From Polyangiaceae bacterium (GTDB lineage: Bacteria; Myxococcota_A; Polyangia; Polyangiales; Polyangiaceae): a stretch of 64,000 bases of DNA. The notes under the pieces are model-generated. The model was not told where the DNA came from and ran no database searches. It worked only from the letters and a program-made list of their open reading frames with translations. A program made the position numbers and the translations under genes. Each line of letters opens with the position of its first letter. Position 1 is the stretch's first letter. Shown in pieces: positions 36,541 to 46,510 of the stretch. The stretch lies in contig JAHBVX010000008.1 of NCBI GenBank assembly GCA_019637295.1, positions 1 through 64,000 on the forward strand, given 5' to 3'.

Positions 36541-38730
36541 ATGAGCCGTGCTCGACGACAGCGTCCGCTCCTGCTCGCTGCCCTGGTGGCCGCGGCGCTC
36601 GGGGTGAGCCTGCTCTTGCCCAGGTCCTGGGCCAGCTCCGGGCCGCCACGGGTGCGCACCGGCCTCGTCGTCCAGCGGGACCTCGGCACGCGCCTGCGAG
36701 TCTTCGGCGAGGTGGGCGACTACAAGGCCGAGAGCCGCGAACTCACGTTGATCGTACGCAAGCGAGATGGCTGGCTGGTAGACCTGTGGCGCAAGCGCGC
36801 GCTCCTGCCCACAGTGGAGCAACTCGGCACCACGACGGACATCGACGCGCTGTGGCAGCTCTATCCAGTGGTTCGCGTGGGCAAGACGGATCATCCAGTG
36901 ATGGCCTCGCGCATCGCCATCGTGGGTGACGCGGTCGAGGTGGAGGGCACCGCCGTCGTCGGCAAGACGACCTATCGCGCGGTCACGCGCCACGAGCTCC
37001 ACCCGAGCGAACCCAAGCTGCGACTCGTCACGCGCTGGAGCGTCGAGGGCGGCGGCGCATCCCTGGGCGTGGGTCTGGGTGACTCGCTACGCTGGGGCAA
37101 CGTGCAGTACTTCGTGGAGGGCGTGCAGACGCCGCGCATGAAGTTCAAGGGCAAGGCGCGCTGGATCGGGCGGCGCGGCGCGCAAGGGGACCTGTTGCTA
37201 CGCGCAGCCGACGGCGCTCCGCTGCTGGTGGACTACGGCGCGAAGTTTCGCGGCTTCCAGGGGACCATCACCGCCCTCTATTCGCAGCAAGGCATCCCCG
37301 CCAGCGGCGAGGCAACCACGACCCGCGAGCTGAGCTTCGAGCCGCTACCGCTGCCCGAGGACCGACCTCCGGCGGTGACCGGCACCCTGAGCGCGAAGCT
37401 CGTGGACGAGACGGGTCGCGCGCTGCCAGGGAAGGTCCGCATCGATCGGGTGGGCCGCAAGACGCCTTTGTTCGGAGACGACGGAGGACTCGACGGTGCG
37501 GACCGCTTCGCCTGGACCGGCAATGGCCACTACGAGCGGGCGCTCGCGCCCGGCCGCTACACACTCTTCTTCACCGCGGGCTACGAGCGCGCGGCGCTGC
37601 AGCGCACGGTCGACGTTCGCCCGGGGCAGACGGCGCACGTGGAGGCCTCGTTGCCGCGGGTCATCGACACTCCCGGGTGGGTTGCGGCGGACCTGCACCT
37701 GCATCAAGCGCCGAGCGTCGACGCCGACATCGGCCTGGCCGAGCGCGTGATCTCGATCGTGGCCGAAGGCGTCGAGGTCGCGGTGGCGACGGATCACTAC
37801 GTGGTGACGGATCTCGCGCCCACGGTGCGTGCCCTGCGCCGGGACGGGCTGCTCGCGTCTCCCCTCTCGACCATCGCGGGCTGCGAGGTCAGCACCCTCG
37901 GTCATCGCTTCGGTCACTTCAACGTGTTCCCGCTGCCCAGCGGCGCCAACGTCGTGCATTGGAACACGACGCCGTCCGCGCTCTTCGCCGACGCGCGCAA
38001 GAAGTCCCCGAGTGGGATCATCCAGGTGAACCATCCGCGCTGGGATCCGGCGTTGGGCTACTTCTCGTACTATGGCAAGAGCGAGCAGACCGCGGAGTTC
38101 GTGCGTGCCGGATACGACCCCAACTACGACGCGATCGAGGTGTACAACGGGGACGACGCGCGGGATCTACGCAAGGTCCGCAAGGTGCTCGCCGACTGGA
38201 TGCACCTGCTCGGCAGCGGGCGCCGCTACGTCGGGACAGGCAGCAGCGACTCGCACAAGCTCGCCTTTCTGGATCCAGGTCTGCCTCGCACCATGATTCG
38301 GCACGGCGCGGGCACGAGCGATGCGACCGACGTGAACGCCCCCGTCGAGGAGGTGCTCGCGGCGTTGAAGGCCGGACGCGCCATCGTGACCAGCGGGCCC
38401 ATCCTGGACGTCGACGTGAACGGCGCAGGACCCGGAGAGACGGCTACCGGCGTGGGCGGGCGGGCGACGGTGAACGTGCGCGTGCGCGCCGCCCCGTGGG
38501 TGGACGTGCGCAGCGTCGAGGTCTTCCTGGGTGGGACCGCGAAGCGGGTGCACTTCAGCAACGTGCCACGCTCCACCTCCACGCTCCGGTTCGAGCGCAA
38601 GATCGACGTCCCGGTGAGCGAGCCGACGTTCGTCGTGGTCACCGCGCAAGGAGAGTGGGGGCTGCCGAATGCGTCGCGGGAGGCGACGCAGCCCTTCGCG
38701 TTCAGCAACCCGATTTGGCTCTCGCCATGA
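36541..38730 (+). CDS. CehA/McbA-like PHP-domain metallohydrolase, exported
   Basis: A 729-residue protein with an N-terminal signal or anchor helix (about 10-30). Residues about 35-270 are beta-rich. A carboxypeptidase-regulatory-like segment follows (about 285-375; GTLSAKLVDETGRALPGKV). Residues about 380-640 form a PHP-type metal site: DLHLH, ATDHY, VNHPRW and GSSDSH supply His and Asp ligands. CehA and McbA in this group hydrolyse carbamate esters, but the family is broad and phosphoesterase activity is equally possible. Start ATG 36541 begins the signal segment. Its stop overlaps the next gene's ATG in ATGA. Confidence 0.8.
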   Translation: MSRARRQRPLLLAALVAAALGVSLLLPRSWASSGPPRVRTGLVVQRDLGTRLRVFGEVGDYKAESRELTLIVRKRDGWLVDLWRKRALLPTVEQLGTTTDIDALWQLYPVVRVGKTDHPVMASRIAIVGDAVEVEGTAVVGKTTYRAVTRHELHPSEPKLRLVTRWSVEGGGASLGVGLGDSLRWGNVQYFVEGVQTPRMKFKGKARWIGRRGAQGDLLLRAADGAPLLVDYGAKFRGFQGTITALYSQQGIPASGEATTTRELSFEPLPLPEDRPPAVTGTLSAKLVDETGRALPGKVRIDRVGRKTPLFGDDGGLDGADRFAWTGNGHYERALAPGRYTLFFTAGYERAALQRTVDVRPGQTAHVEASLPRVIDTPGWVAADLHLHQAPSVDADIGLAERVISIVAEGVEVAVATDHYVVTDLAPTVRALRRDGLLASPLSTIAGCEVSTLGHRFGHFNVFPLPSGANVVHWNTTPSALFADARKKSPSGIIQVNHPRWDPALGYFSYYGKSEQTAEFVRAGYDPNYDAIEVYNGDDARDLRKVRKVLADWMHLLGSGRRYVGTGSSDSHKLAFLDPGLPRTMIRHGAGTSDATDVNAPVEEVLAALKAGRAIVTSGPILDVDVNGAGPGETATGVGGRATVNVRVRAAPWVDVRSVEVFLGGTAKRVHFSNVPRSTSTLRFERKIDVPVSEPTFVVVTAQGEWGLPNASREATQPFAFSNPIWLSP

Positions 38731-39641
38731 GCGGGTGCGCGTGGCGCAAGCTGGTGTGCTGCGCGCTGCTCGGCTGTGGGCGCGCGGGTGGCGAGGTCGC
38801 GCCGCTCACGCCCGACGCTGCGCCCGAAGCGACGGCACAGCCATCGCCCCAGACCGACGCAGCGCTGGTGCCCGACGCGGTCGCGCCGGTCCCGGTGGTC
38901 ACCGCGTCGAGCTGGCGGGAACCTCGCGGGCAGCGCGCCTTCGACAACGCCTCCGGGAGGCTGCCGCCCGCGCTCGCCGCTCCCGAGTACGAGTCCGCCG
39001 CGTCCCCGTGCCCCCAGGGCATGGCGCTGGTGGAGGGCCTGCGTTGCCCCGAGCCGGTGCAGGAGTGCTTGCGCTGGGCGGACCCGCCCGGCCAAGCGCC
39101 GCGAGCCTGCGCGGAGTTTGCTGCGCCGTCGCGCTGCGTCGGAACCAGGCATCCGCTGCGCTTCTGCGTCGACGTCCACGAGTACACCCCAGCCAACTGG
39201 GAGTTACCGTTGGTGCACGTCTCGTGGAACGAGGCGTCCCGGCTGTGTCTGCAGCAGAAGAAGCGCTTGTGCTCGGAGACGGAGTGGGAGTTCGCGTGCG
39301 AAGGACCCGATGCGCTGCCGTACCCGTACGGCCACGTGCGCGACGGCGGGCGCTGCAACCACGATCTCGACGAGCTGTTCACGCCTCGCGGCAAGCTAGT
39401 CGACCGCCGGGTCGCGGCCGACGCGCGCCCAGAATGCGCCAGTCCCTTCGGCGTGTTGAACATGGTGGGCAACGTGGACGAGTGGACGACGCGCACCGAT
39501 CCAGGAGTCGCACGTCGCTCGGTCCTGCGCGGCGGGTGGTGGCTCGTGGGTCGCAATCGGTGTCGCGCCTCCACCTCGAGTCACGGTGAGATCTACGCCG
39601 GGCCCCAGACGGGCTTCCGCTGCTGCAAGGCTGCGCGTTGA
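38727..39641 (+). CDS. SUMF1/FGE-fold lipoprotein lacking one catalytic Cys
   Basis: A 304-residue protein. A short signal segment ends LLGC (Cys16-17). Residues about 20-65 are Pro/Ala/Asp-rich. The C-terminal part (about 140-304) has the formylglycine-generating-enzyme fold: LPLVHVSWNEASRLC, RLCSETEWEFACEG, NMVGNVDEWT, VLRGGWW and TGFRCC. True bacterial FGE has two Cys, five apart, after RGG; here the first is Val274 and the second is Cys279. FGE activity is therefore doubtful, and the domain may serve binding. It overlaps the CehA-like gene by four bases and converges with a sulfatase-fold gene. Confidence 0.78.
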   Translation: MSGCAWRKLVCCALLGCGRAGGEVAPLTPDAAPEATAQPSPQTDAALVPDAVAPVPVVTASSWREPRGQRAFDNASGRLPPALAAPEYESAASPCPQGMALVEGLRCPEPVQECLRWADPPGQAPRACAEFAAPSRCVGTRHPLRFCVDVHEYTPANWELPLVHVSWNEASRLCLQQKKRLCSETEWEFACEGPDALPYPYGHVRDGGRCNHDLDELFTPRGKLVDRRVAADARPECASPFGVLNMVGNVDEWTTRTDPGVARRSVLRGGWWLVGRNRCRASTSSHGEIYAGPQTGFRCCKAAR

Positions 39642-39644
39642 GCT

Positions 39645-41933
39645 TCAGATGTCACCCCACACCGTGAGCGCCGCGCCCGTGTCGGGATCGATGCTCGCCG
39701 GTTCGCGTGGTGCGACGCGCGCGGCGAGAGCTCGCGTCTCCGCCTCGAAGGTCCACGTCCACAGCGCCTGTGCCGCGATGGGAAGTCTGTCGAACACGTC
39801 GTTCACACAAGCTGGGTCGACGTCGAGCTGACACAAGCTTGGACGCTTTCCGAACTCACCAGCGAGTCGAAACCCGCCGTGGCGGGTGGCGAAGCGGTCG
39901 CCGAGGGTCACCAGCAGGGGGCGGCCAACCAGCGGGCTCGAGCCCGACGCCATCGCGAACAGATCGTGCCCGCGCAGGGCAACGGGTGGACTCAGCCCCA
40001 GCGCGGACAGCACGGTCTCGGCAATGTCCACGCTGGTGACGTCTGCCTGGGTCTCCGTGTCCGCCAAAGCTCCCGCGGGGAAACGCACGATGAGGGGTAC
40101 GTAGAGGCGCTCCTCGGCGATCGGCGCGGCGGGATCGTAGGGGGGCTCGGGGCCCTCACCCGGGGCAACGTCGCCCACCACGATGAGCAGCGTCCGGTCC
40201 CACTCGCCCTTCTTCTGCAGTGTCGCCAAGAGCTCTCCAAGCGCGTCGTCCTGCTTCTGCAGCGCGACCTGCTCGAGCGCGCGCAGTCTGACCCAGTCCG
40301 GCTCGTCGAGACGACGCTGAGCCTTGTTGCGCCGATTACGCAGCCTGGCGAGGATGATGCCACCCCGGCGGGCGTCGATCAGTCCGCCGTACTCTTCCGG
40401 CGGTAGACGCGAGACCTCTTCGCGCGTCAGGTCCCACGGCGGATGGTTGCCGCGAGCATGAACCACGACGAATCGACGCGGCGCTCGCTCGGCGCCCAGC
40501 TCCTGCTCGAGCCAGCGGGACGCGCGGCGAATGGGCTCGCTGCCCGCCAGATCTCGAACCGGCGACAGCTCCTCGAACTCGTCCCATCCAGCGTCGAAGC
40601 CGAAGGCGCGGAACGTGGTTGGCACGCCCGTGAAGAACGCGGTGCGCCCGCTCGATTGCTTCACGATCTCGCTGATCAGCCGGACACCGCTGGGGATCCG
40701 CGCCGCTGGGTCCTCCAAGGCGTGCGCGCGCGGCGGCAGCCCAGTGAGCATGCTGGCCACCACGGCGCCGGGCACCGTCGTGGGAGCGCGATAGCCGCTG
40801 AACGCGACGCCACCGCGGATCAACCGCGGCAGAGCGGCGAGGTTCTCGCGCGGACCCCAAGGGGGCGTCCGTCGCCGATCGATGCTCGACAGCACCACGA
40901 CCACCACCGTCGTGGCCTGCGGCGATGCGACCGGCGCCGCCTGGCGGGCAACGATCGGGTCACCGAACGCGACCCGCCCGCCCTGGGTGGCGTCGATGGC
41001 GCGTAGCTCGACCATGACGGTCTTGTTCGCGTGCGCCTCGAGCTCGCGTTCGACCGTCGTCCAGGTGGCGCCGCTGCCACCGGTCAGCTTCCGTTCGAGC
41101 AACGTAGTGGGCTCGGCGCCGTCGCTCACGACGCGGAGTGCTGCGGTCCCCGTTCCGGCACCCCAGAAACCGAGCGCGACGTGCAAGCGTGCGTCAGGCG
41201 CCAGCACGACCGGACAGCGCACGGCGCCCGGTGCCCGTAGGACGATGGAGCGCTTTGGTACGCCGTCGATGACCACGTCGCTGACAACGTCTTTCAGCGT
41301 CGGCGCAGCGTACGTCGCGCTGCTGTCGTCCTCCACGCCGAGGCGCAACCAGTCGAGCTCGGCTTGCGGCACGAGTGCACCGCCAGTCCTACCGCTGAAC
41401 AGGATCTGCACCGGGTGCCGCCCTGGAGCGAGCTCCCCGCGAAGCGCCGGGAGCCGATGTATCTTGGTCTCCCCTGGGTTCAGGCGCACCGAGCCTGCGC
41501 GTCGTTCACCGAGGTTCACGGTCATGCGGCGGGCCCCACGACCATGGACGCGCAGCTCGAGGTAGGGATCGTCGACCGGGGTGTCCAGCCACAGGTCGAC
41601 GTTGAGCCGACGACCGAGCACCCGCGTGACCGTCGCTCCGTCGCGCTCGGCGTTCTCCAGGTCCTCGAAGGGGGGTATCTGAAAGGCGCGCTGGCGCTCG
41701 GCAGCCCGCGTACCGAAGTCGAGGGACAAGCCTCGGTGTCGGATCTCGCACAGCGCGAGCTGCTCGACCAAGTCGAACTGCTCCGAACGGCGTGGGGTTG
41801 GCGCCTCGACGACGGGGAGGGCCGCGTCGTGCTCCGGGGAGGGCGGGGGCTTGCGTTCGTCGCACGCGATCGCAAGACCCAGGACGAGGCCCAGACCGAA
41901 TTGGGTCCTACGGAAGCTCGTCGGCGTGCTCAT
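39645..41933 (-). CDS. Sulfatase-fold lipoprotein, probable pseudoenzyme
   Basis: A 762-residue lipoprotein: lipobox LAIAC (Cys24). Residues about 60-335 are a beta-sandwich-rich N-terminal region. Residues about 340-700 have the alkaline-phosphatase/sulfatase fold: VVVVVLSSIDR, then TVPGAVVASMLTGLPPRAHAL, FVVVHARGNHPPW, and LLIVVGDVAPGEG. Compared with active sulfatases, the first metal Asp motif is SSID, the C/S-x-P-x-R nucleophile is TVPGA (about 385), and the late metal-binding DH is DV. The active site thus looks lost. ATG 41933 gives the signal peptide; an upstream in-frame ATG does not. The FGE-fold neighbour ends three bases away on the opposite strand. Confidence 0.78.
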   Translation of the reverse strand: MSTPTSFRRTQFGLGLVLGLAIACDERKPPPSPEHDAALPVVEAPTPRRSEQFDLVEQLALCEIRHRGLSLDFGTRAAERQRAFQIPPFEDLENAERDGATVTRVLGRRLNVDLWLDTPVDDPYLELRVHGRGARRMTVNLGERRAGSVRLNPGETKIHRLPALRGELAPGRHPVQILFSGRTGGALVPQAELDWLRLGVEDDSSATYAAPTLKDVVSDVVIDGVPKRSIVLRAPGAVRCPVVLAPDARLHVALGFWGAGTGTAALRVVSDGAEPTTLLERKLTGGSGATWTTVERELEAHANKTVMVELRAIDATQGGRVAFGDPIVARQAAPVASPQATTVVVVVLSSIDRRRTPPWGPRENLAALPRLIRGGVAFSGYRAPTTVPGAVVASMLTGLPPRAHALEDPAARIPSGVRLISEIVKQSSGRTAFFTGVPTTFRAFGFDAGWDEFEELSPVRDLAGSEPIRRASRWLEQELGAERAPRRFVVVHARGNHPPWDLTREEVSRLPPEEYGGLIDARRGGIILARLRNRRNKAQRRLDEPDWVRLRALEQVALQKQDDALGELLATLQKKGEWDRTLLIVVGDVAPGEGPEPPYDPAAPIAEERLYVPLIVRFPAGALADTETQADVTSVDIAETVLSALGLSPPVALRGHDLFAMASGSSPLVGRPLLVTLGDRFATRHGGFRLAGEFGKRPSLCQLDVDPACVNDVFDRLPIAAQALWTWTFEAETRALAARVAPREPASIDPDTGAALTVWGDI

Positions 41934-41997
41934 GTGCGGCCACAGGTGTTTCAGCTCCCCGTCCGCTGTCAAGCGAGAGGGTCGCGGTGGCGCTCGC

Positions 41998-44900
41998 TCA
42001 CGGTCCCGTCAGCGAGAGTCGGGTCCGGACGCCACCGGAGATCTCGACCGCGTGCGTGCTCTCTTCGCCGGGGGTGCGGAGCTTCACTTCGTGAGTGCCC
42101 GGGTCGAGCTGGATTCGCCGCATCGGCCCGCGCCCGACGAAGGTGCCACCCACGTAGATCGCGTCCTTGCCGGCGATGTCCACTTCGAGCAGCCCCTTGC
42201 CATCGCTCACGTCCGTGCCCGGCGGCAGCGGTAGCGTCTCGATCTTCGCCGGCTTCCCACCTGCCAACGCCGAGGCGCCTTTCGGCGCCGCCGCTGGAGC
42301 GGTCGGGGGAGCGGCGGGTGCTGCCTCGCCGCTGGCTTCGGCCGGGGCCGACTCGGCACCGGGGCTAGCCAGCCCGCGAACCCAAGTGACGACGCCGAAG
42401 CTCGCGCCGCCCGCGATGCCCATCACCGCCAGCACTCGCGCCGTCCCGGCCCAGCCCGCGAAGCGCCCGGCCGCTGGCTTGCGAGACGCGGACACCTTCG
42501 GTGCAGGCTCCGACTCGGGCGCGTCTTGCTCGCTCGCGAGGTCCGCGTCGACGTCAGCTTCGGCTTCGGGCGCTGGAGCTGACGGCTCGTCGTCGGCGCG
42601 TCGCGGAAACGCGATGCGCTTGGTCGACGGCAGCAGCACCGGCTCCTCGCCCGCCTCGGGCTCTGCGTTGCCGCCTGCCTCCGCGAGGGGCTCTTCACGC
42701 GCGAGCTGTTCGCTCGGCGGCGACTCTTCGCGCGCGGCCCGCGGCTCGGGGGCCTCGGCCTTGGGCATGACAATCTTTCGGATCTCCGGGCCGGCCGAGA
42801 CCAACGTGCGTGCCTCGCCGCGGCGGGGCTCCGCCACGGCGGGGCTCGGCTCGATGGTCGGTGACGGTGAGGCGGCGGCTGGAGCTGCCTGCTTCGACGC
42901 TTCGACCTCGCTCGCAACGGCGTCATCCGTCGATGACTCGGCTGGTGGGAGCTCGACGCTGGGCGCCCCACTAGCGTCGTCGAGCGGCTCTGCGGCCCGC
43001 ACGATGACCGGCGCCGCAATGCCCGCCCCGCGCTCGGCAGACGGTGGACCCATGCCGGGGAACGTGCCGGTCTCGGGCGGGAAGGCAGACGACGACGACT
43101 CCGCGCCGGGAGTCATGCTCGGATCGAGCGGCCAGTCCGCGGACACGTGAGTGCTCGGAGCCACCGACAACGCTGACTCGGACGCGGAAGGCGACAGGTC
43201 CAGGGTGAACTGGGCCGGCGCCGGGGAGGGCTGCTCCGCTTCGGGCACATGGGGACGGGGCTCGGGCGCTGCGCTCCGGGGCTCGGGCGCTGCGCCAAGG
43301 TCCACGATCGCGCCCTCGCGAACGACGCTCGTGATCGCGCCTCGACGCGCGACGTCGAGCAGCAGACCCTCGAGCCGATCACGCTCGCTGGGGAGTTCCG
43401 CGAGCAGCACACGCGGAGCTTCCCCCGCCACCAGCCGCTCGATTCGACCCCGCTCCGGCTCGGGAATCGACGTCAGGTAGGCCTGCATCGCTTCCACGTC
43501 GATCTCGAGCTGATCGATGCGCTCCAGGTCGCGTGTGACGATCTCCGTCAGCCGGCGCGCGCGGATGATGTGGGGCGCCAGCCAGGCCTGCAGACTTTGG
43601 TTGATGGCGTCGCGGCAGGGCGTCGTGTCCGGCGTGACCACGAACCGACCAGCGCTGACGCCGAGCAGCGCCATGACGGCGCTCGCGCCCCGGGAGAAGC
43701 CGCCGTCCGTCGAGGTACGTGTGATCTGCACGGGGCGACCCCCGCGCAGCTCGACCTCGTACAGGAAAGCCGCATCACGGAACGAGACCCGGCAATCTCG
43801 ATGCCGAGCGCTGGCGAGCTCCAGGATCAAGCGCGGAGTGAGGCCATCGAGACGCCCGCGCACCACGCCGCCGGCAGCCAGACGTGCTTCCACTCGGGCT
43901 CGCGGTCGCACCACCTCGCGTAGGCGCTCGAGCACCGTCGCGCTGGCCGCTTCCTTCTTGAGGTACCCGTCGGCTCGCGCCCCGAGCTCGCGTACGCGCT
44001 GGAGCAAGTCCTCCTTCCAGGACAACAGCACGACCGGCACGTCTCGAATCGCGACGTCCCGTTTGATCTCGCGGCACAACGCGAAGCCGTCGAGCTTCGG
44101 CATCAGCACGTCACTGATCACGACGTCAGGCCACTGGATCAGACAGTGCTCGAGCGCGCGAGCTCCGTCATGCGCCTCGATGACCTCCATGCCGGCGGCC
44201 TTCAGCATCCCGGACAGGAACCAAACCACCGCGGGGTCGTCATCCGCCACGACCGCGAGGCGCCCCTCCAAACGCACTCGGTCGCTGGCGCGCGCGCCAT
44301 CCTGTCGCTCACCCGCTCGTCGCTCACCACCCCAGGGTGCGAACGGAATGGCCCCTTCGGGGCCACCCGACTCGAACCGCACCGTACCGCCAGAGCGCAG
44401 CGTCGTGATCTCGCGCACGCGCGCGACCGCCGACCACACCGCCGCCATGACGTCCACGCCCTCACCAAAGGGTACCGTCGCGGAGAGGCCAGCGGGCTCG
44501 ACGCCGCTCACCAGACCGCGCCGCACCTCTGCTGCGACGCGACTGGCCAACTCCTCCATCGTCACGTCACCGATCGGCTCACGGGCGCGGATCTCCGAGG
44601 GTCGTCGGGCGACGGACGAGACCGCTCGCATCAGCGTGTCGGGGCTCACGGGCTTGGGCAGCGCGCGCACCGCGCCACGCGACAAGAACGCGGCGGCCGC
44701 CTCGGGAGCAGGGAAGTCCCCGACCACGACCAAGGCGAACGGATCGACGCGATCATCCGCCTGCAGTTGGTCCACCAGTTCTTGGGCGCCGTCCCGGTCC
44801 GCGTCCACGACGATCACGTCTGGCCCCATGCTGCGCGCCAGGGAGACCACCTGCGCCGGATGGTCCCCCCGCTCGTGGTCCAGATCGTCGGAGACCTGCG

Positions 44901-45345
44901 CCGCCGCCAGCGTCTTGCCCAGAGCCTCGCCCCCGAACACCACGACGGAGATGGGGAAGGTGTGGCGAACGGCATCGGCCTCTTGTGGCGCCCCCGACGA
45001 GTCCGCCGGTGCCCCCCAAACCAGCTGGGGCACCCGATCCAGCGCCACGGCCACGTTGCTCAGGCTCCCGGCGCTAGCTCCACTAGCCGCGGCAGCGTGC
45101 TGCAGCGATGCCTCGGCGTGACCGAGAGCGTCGGCCGCGGCGTCGAAGCCCAGCACCCGACTCGCGGCGCCGAGGGCGTGCAACCGCCGGAGCACGTCAT
45201 CCCGTCTCTTGGCAGACTCCGGCCGAGCCTGAAGCTCGTTCAGCGCGCCCCTGAGGACAGCCAAACGCCGGCCAATGCTGGACACGAACTCGGCTTTGGG
45301 ATCCGAGGAACCGCTCAGCGACGTGGGCTGCTCTACGTCCATCAT
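41998..45345 (-). CDS. Multi-domain signalling protein: HPt-like, two receivers, DUF4388, TM, PEGA
   Basis: An 1115-residue protein. An HPt-like helix pair has His56 in RRLHALGAA, but lacks the usual Lys-Gly. A divergent receiver follows (about 132-245; Asp181, Lys231), then a canonical receiver (362-478; Asp412 in ISDVLMPK, DDD at 368-370). DUF4388 spans about 490-575. A long Pro/Glu/Ala/Ser-rich stretch runs to about 960, a transmembrane helix lies at about 967-992, and a C-terminal PEGA domain at about 1050-1113 (DAIYVGGTFVGRGP). The PEGA end would be outside the cytoplasm. ATG 45345 is preferred; a longer frame extends upstream without a domain. It is 67 bases downstream of the LeuB-like gene and may close that operon. 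Confidence 0.8.
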   Translation of the reverse strand: MMDVEQPTSLSGSSDPKAEFVSSIGRRLAVLRGALNELQARPESAKRRDDVLRRLHALGAASRVLGFDAAADALGHAEASLQHAAAASGASAGSLSNVAVALDRVPQLVWGAPADSSGAPQEADAVRHTFPISVVVFGGEALGKTLAAAQVSDDLDHERGDHPAQVVSLARSMGPDVIVVDADRDGAQELVDQLQADDRVDPFALVVVGDFPAPEAAAAFLSRGAVRALPKPVSPDTLMRAVSSVARRPSEIRAREPIGDVTMEELASRVAAEVRRGLVSGVEPAGLSATVPFGEGVDVMAAVWSAVARVREITTLRSGGTVRFESGGPEGAIPFAPWGGERRAGERQDGARASDRVRLEGRLAVVADDDPAVVWFLSGMLKAAGMEVIEAHDGARALEHCLIQWPDVVISDVLMPKLDGFALCREIKRDVAIRDVPVVLLSWKEDLLQRVRELGARADGYLKKEAASATVLERLREVVRPRARVEARLAAGGVVRGRLDGLTPRLILELASARHRDCRVSFRDAAFLYEVELRGGRPVQITRTSTDGGFSRGASAVMALLGVSAGRFVVTPDTTPCRDAINQSLQAWLAPHIIRARRLTEIVTRDLERIDQLEIDVEAMQAYLTSIPEPERGRIERLVAGEAPRVLLAELPSERDRLEGLLLDVARRGAITSVVREGAIVDLGAAPEPRSAAPEPRPHVPEAEQPSPAPAQFTLDLSPSASESALSVAPSTHVSADWPLDPSMTPGAESSSSAFPPETGTFPGMGPPSAERGAGIAAPVIVRAAEPLDDASGAPSVELPPAESSTDDAVASEVEASKQAAPAAASPSPTIEPSPAVAEPRRGEARTLVSAGPEIRKIVMPKAEAPEPRAAREESPPSEQLAREEPLAEAGGNAEPEAGEEPVLLPSTKRIAFPRRADDEPSAPAPEAEADVDADLASEQDAPESEPAPKVSASRKPAAGRFAGWAGTARVLAVMGIAGGASFGVVTWVRGLASPGAESAPAEASGEAAPAAPPTAPAAAPKGASALAGGKPAKIETLPLPPGTDVSDGKGLLEVDIAGKDAIYVGGTFVGRGPMRRIQLDPGTHEVKLRTPGEESTHAVEISGGVRTRLSLTGP

Positions 45346-45412
45346 CCCGCCGGGCCTAACACAGCCGGAGAGGTTGGCAGAATTTTCGGCCCTGGCGAGG
45401 CCTGGAGCACGC

Positions 45413-46501
45413 TCAGGATTCGGCCAACAGCCGCCGCACCGCCGCACCGGCCTCGTGCGTTCGCAAGCTCCCACCGACGTCCACGGTACACTGGCCGAGC
45501 TCGACGGCGCGGGCCACCGCCGCCTCGATCCGCTGCTCTTCTTCGGGCCATCCCAGGTGCGCCAGCATCATTCCGACCGTGAGCAGCGCCGCGAAGGGGT
45601 TCGCCTGGTTCTTACCGGCGAGGGTGGGCGCCGAGCCATGCACCGGCTCGAAGAGGGCCACACGCCCCGGATCGGCGGGATGGACGTTGGCGCTGGCCGC
45701 CATGCCGAGCCCGCCCTGCAGACCCGCACCCAGGTCGGTGACGATGTCCCCGAACAGATTGTTGGTCACAATCACGTCGAACTGGCTCGGATCCTGGATG
45801 ATGTAGAGGCAGAGCGCGTCGACGTAGACGTGGGCCGCCTCGATGTCCGGGTACTCGCGTCGTACCTCGTCGAACACGCGCAGCCACAGTTCGTGAGCGT
45901 GACGAAGCGCGTTGCTCTTGTCGGCCATGTGCACACGCTTCCGGCCGCTGGTCTTGGCGAAGTCGAACGCAGCACGGATGATGCGCTCCACTCCCTTGCG
46001 CGTGTTGATGTCCTCGTTGATGGCAATTTCGTCGAGCGTGCCACGCTTGAGTTGGCCGCCAACGCCCGCGTACGCACCCTCGGTGTTCTCACGGAACACC
46101 ACGAAGTCGACGTCCGCACGGGTTCGACCCTTGAGCGGCACGACCGAGTCGGCGAGCGCCTTCACAGGCCGTATGTTGGCGTACAGGTCGAAACCGAATC
46201 GCATGCCGAACAGGATGTCACGCGCGTGCTCCATCGACGGGACGCGGGGATCGCCGAGCGCACCGAGCAGCACGGCCCTGCACTCGCGCTGAATGGCAAT
46301 GCGCATCTCCTTCGGGAACGTCGTCCCGTCCCGCAAGAACCGCTCTGCGCCAAGGTCGAGGTGCCACAGCTCGATCGGTAGCTTGCGCTCCGACTGATAC
46401 CACTCGAGCACGAGCGACGCCTCGCGGATGACTTCGGGGCCGATGCCGTCGCCCGGGATCAGAGCGATCTTCCTCTTCGCCGTGCTCGCCTCAGCCGCCA
46501 T
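45413..46501 (-). CDS. 3-isopropylmalate/isocitrate dehydrogenase family protein (LeuB-like)
   Basis: A 362-residue NAD-dependent beta-decarboxylating dehydrogenase. IALIPGDGIGPEV opens the fold; LYANIRPV and FRENTEGAYAG are substrate-loop motifs; VHMADKSNALRHAH and VTNNLFGDIVTDLGAGLQGG carry the catalytic Lys and metal-binding Asp; FEPVHGSAPTLAGKNQANP is the cofactor site. It most resembles isopropylmalate dehydrogenase (leucine synthesis), though the GALGDPRVP segment is also seen in tartrate-type relatives, so specificity is open. It lies nine bases downstream of a DUF4388 regulator and in the same run as dapF. No leuA, leuC or leuD is in the window. Confidence 0.85.
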   Translation of the reverse strand: MAAEASTAKRKIALIPGDGIGPEVIREASLVLEWYQSERKLPIELWHLDLGAERFLRDGTTFPKEMRIAIQRECRAVLLGALGDPRVPSMEHARDILFGMRFGFDLYANIRPVKALADSVVPLKGRTRADVDFVVFRENTEGAYAGVGGQLKRGTLDEIAINEDINTRKGVERIIRAAFDFAKTSGRKRVHMADKSNALRHAHELWLRVFDEVRREYPDIEAAHVYVDALCLYIIQDPSQFDVIVTNNLFGDIVTDLGAGLQGGLGMAASANVHPADPGRVALFEPVHGSAPTLAGKNQANPFAALLTVGMMLAHLGWPEEEQRIEAAVARAVELGQCTVDVGGSLRTHEAGAAVRRLLAES

Positions 46502-46510
46502 GGTGAGTTT

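Noticed and set aside
38727-39641. Calling this gene a functional formylglycine-generating enzyme
   Set aside because: One Cys of the catalytic pair is Val, and the adjacent sulfatase-fold protein has no C-x-P-x-R to modify.
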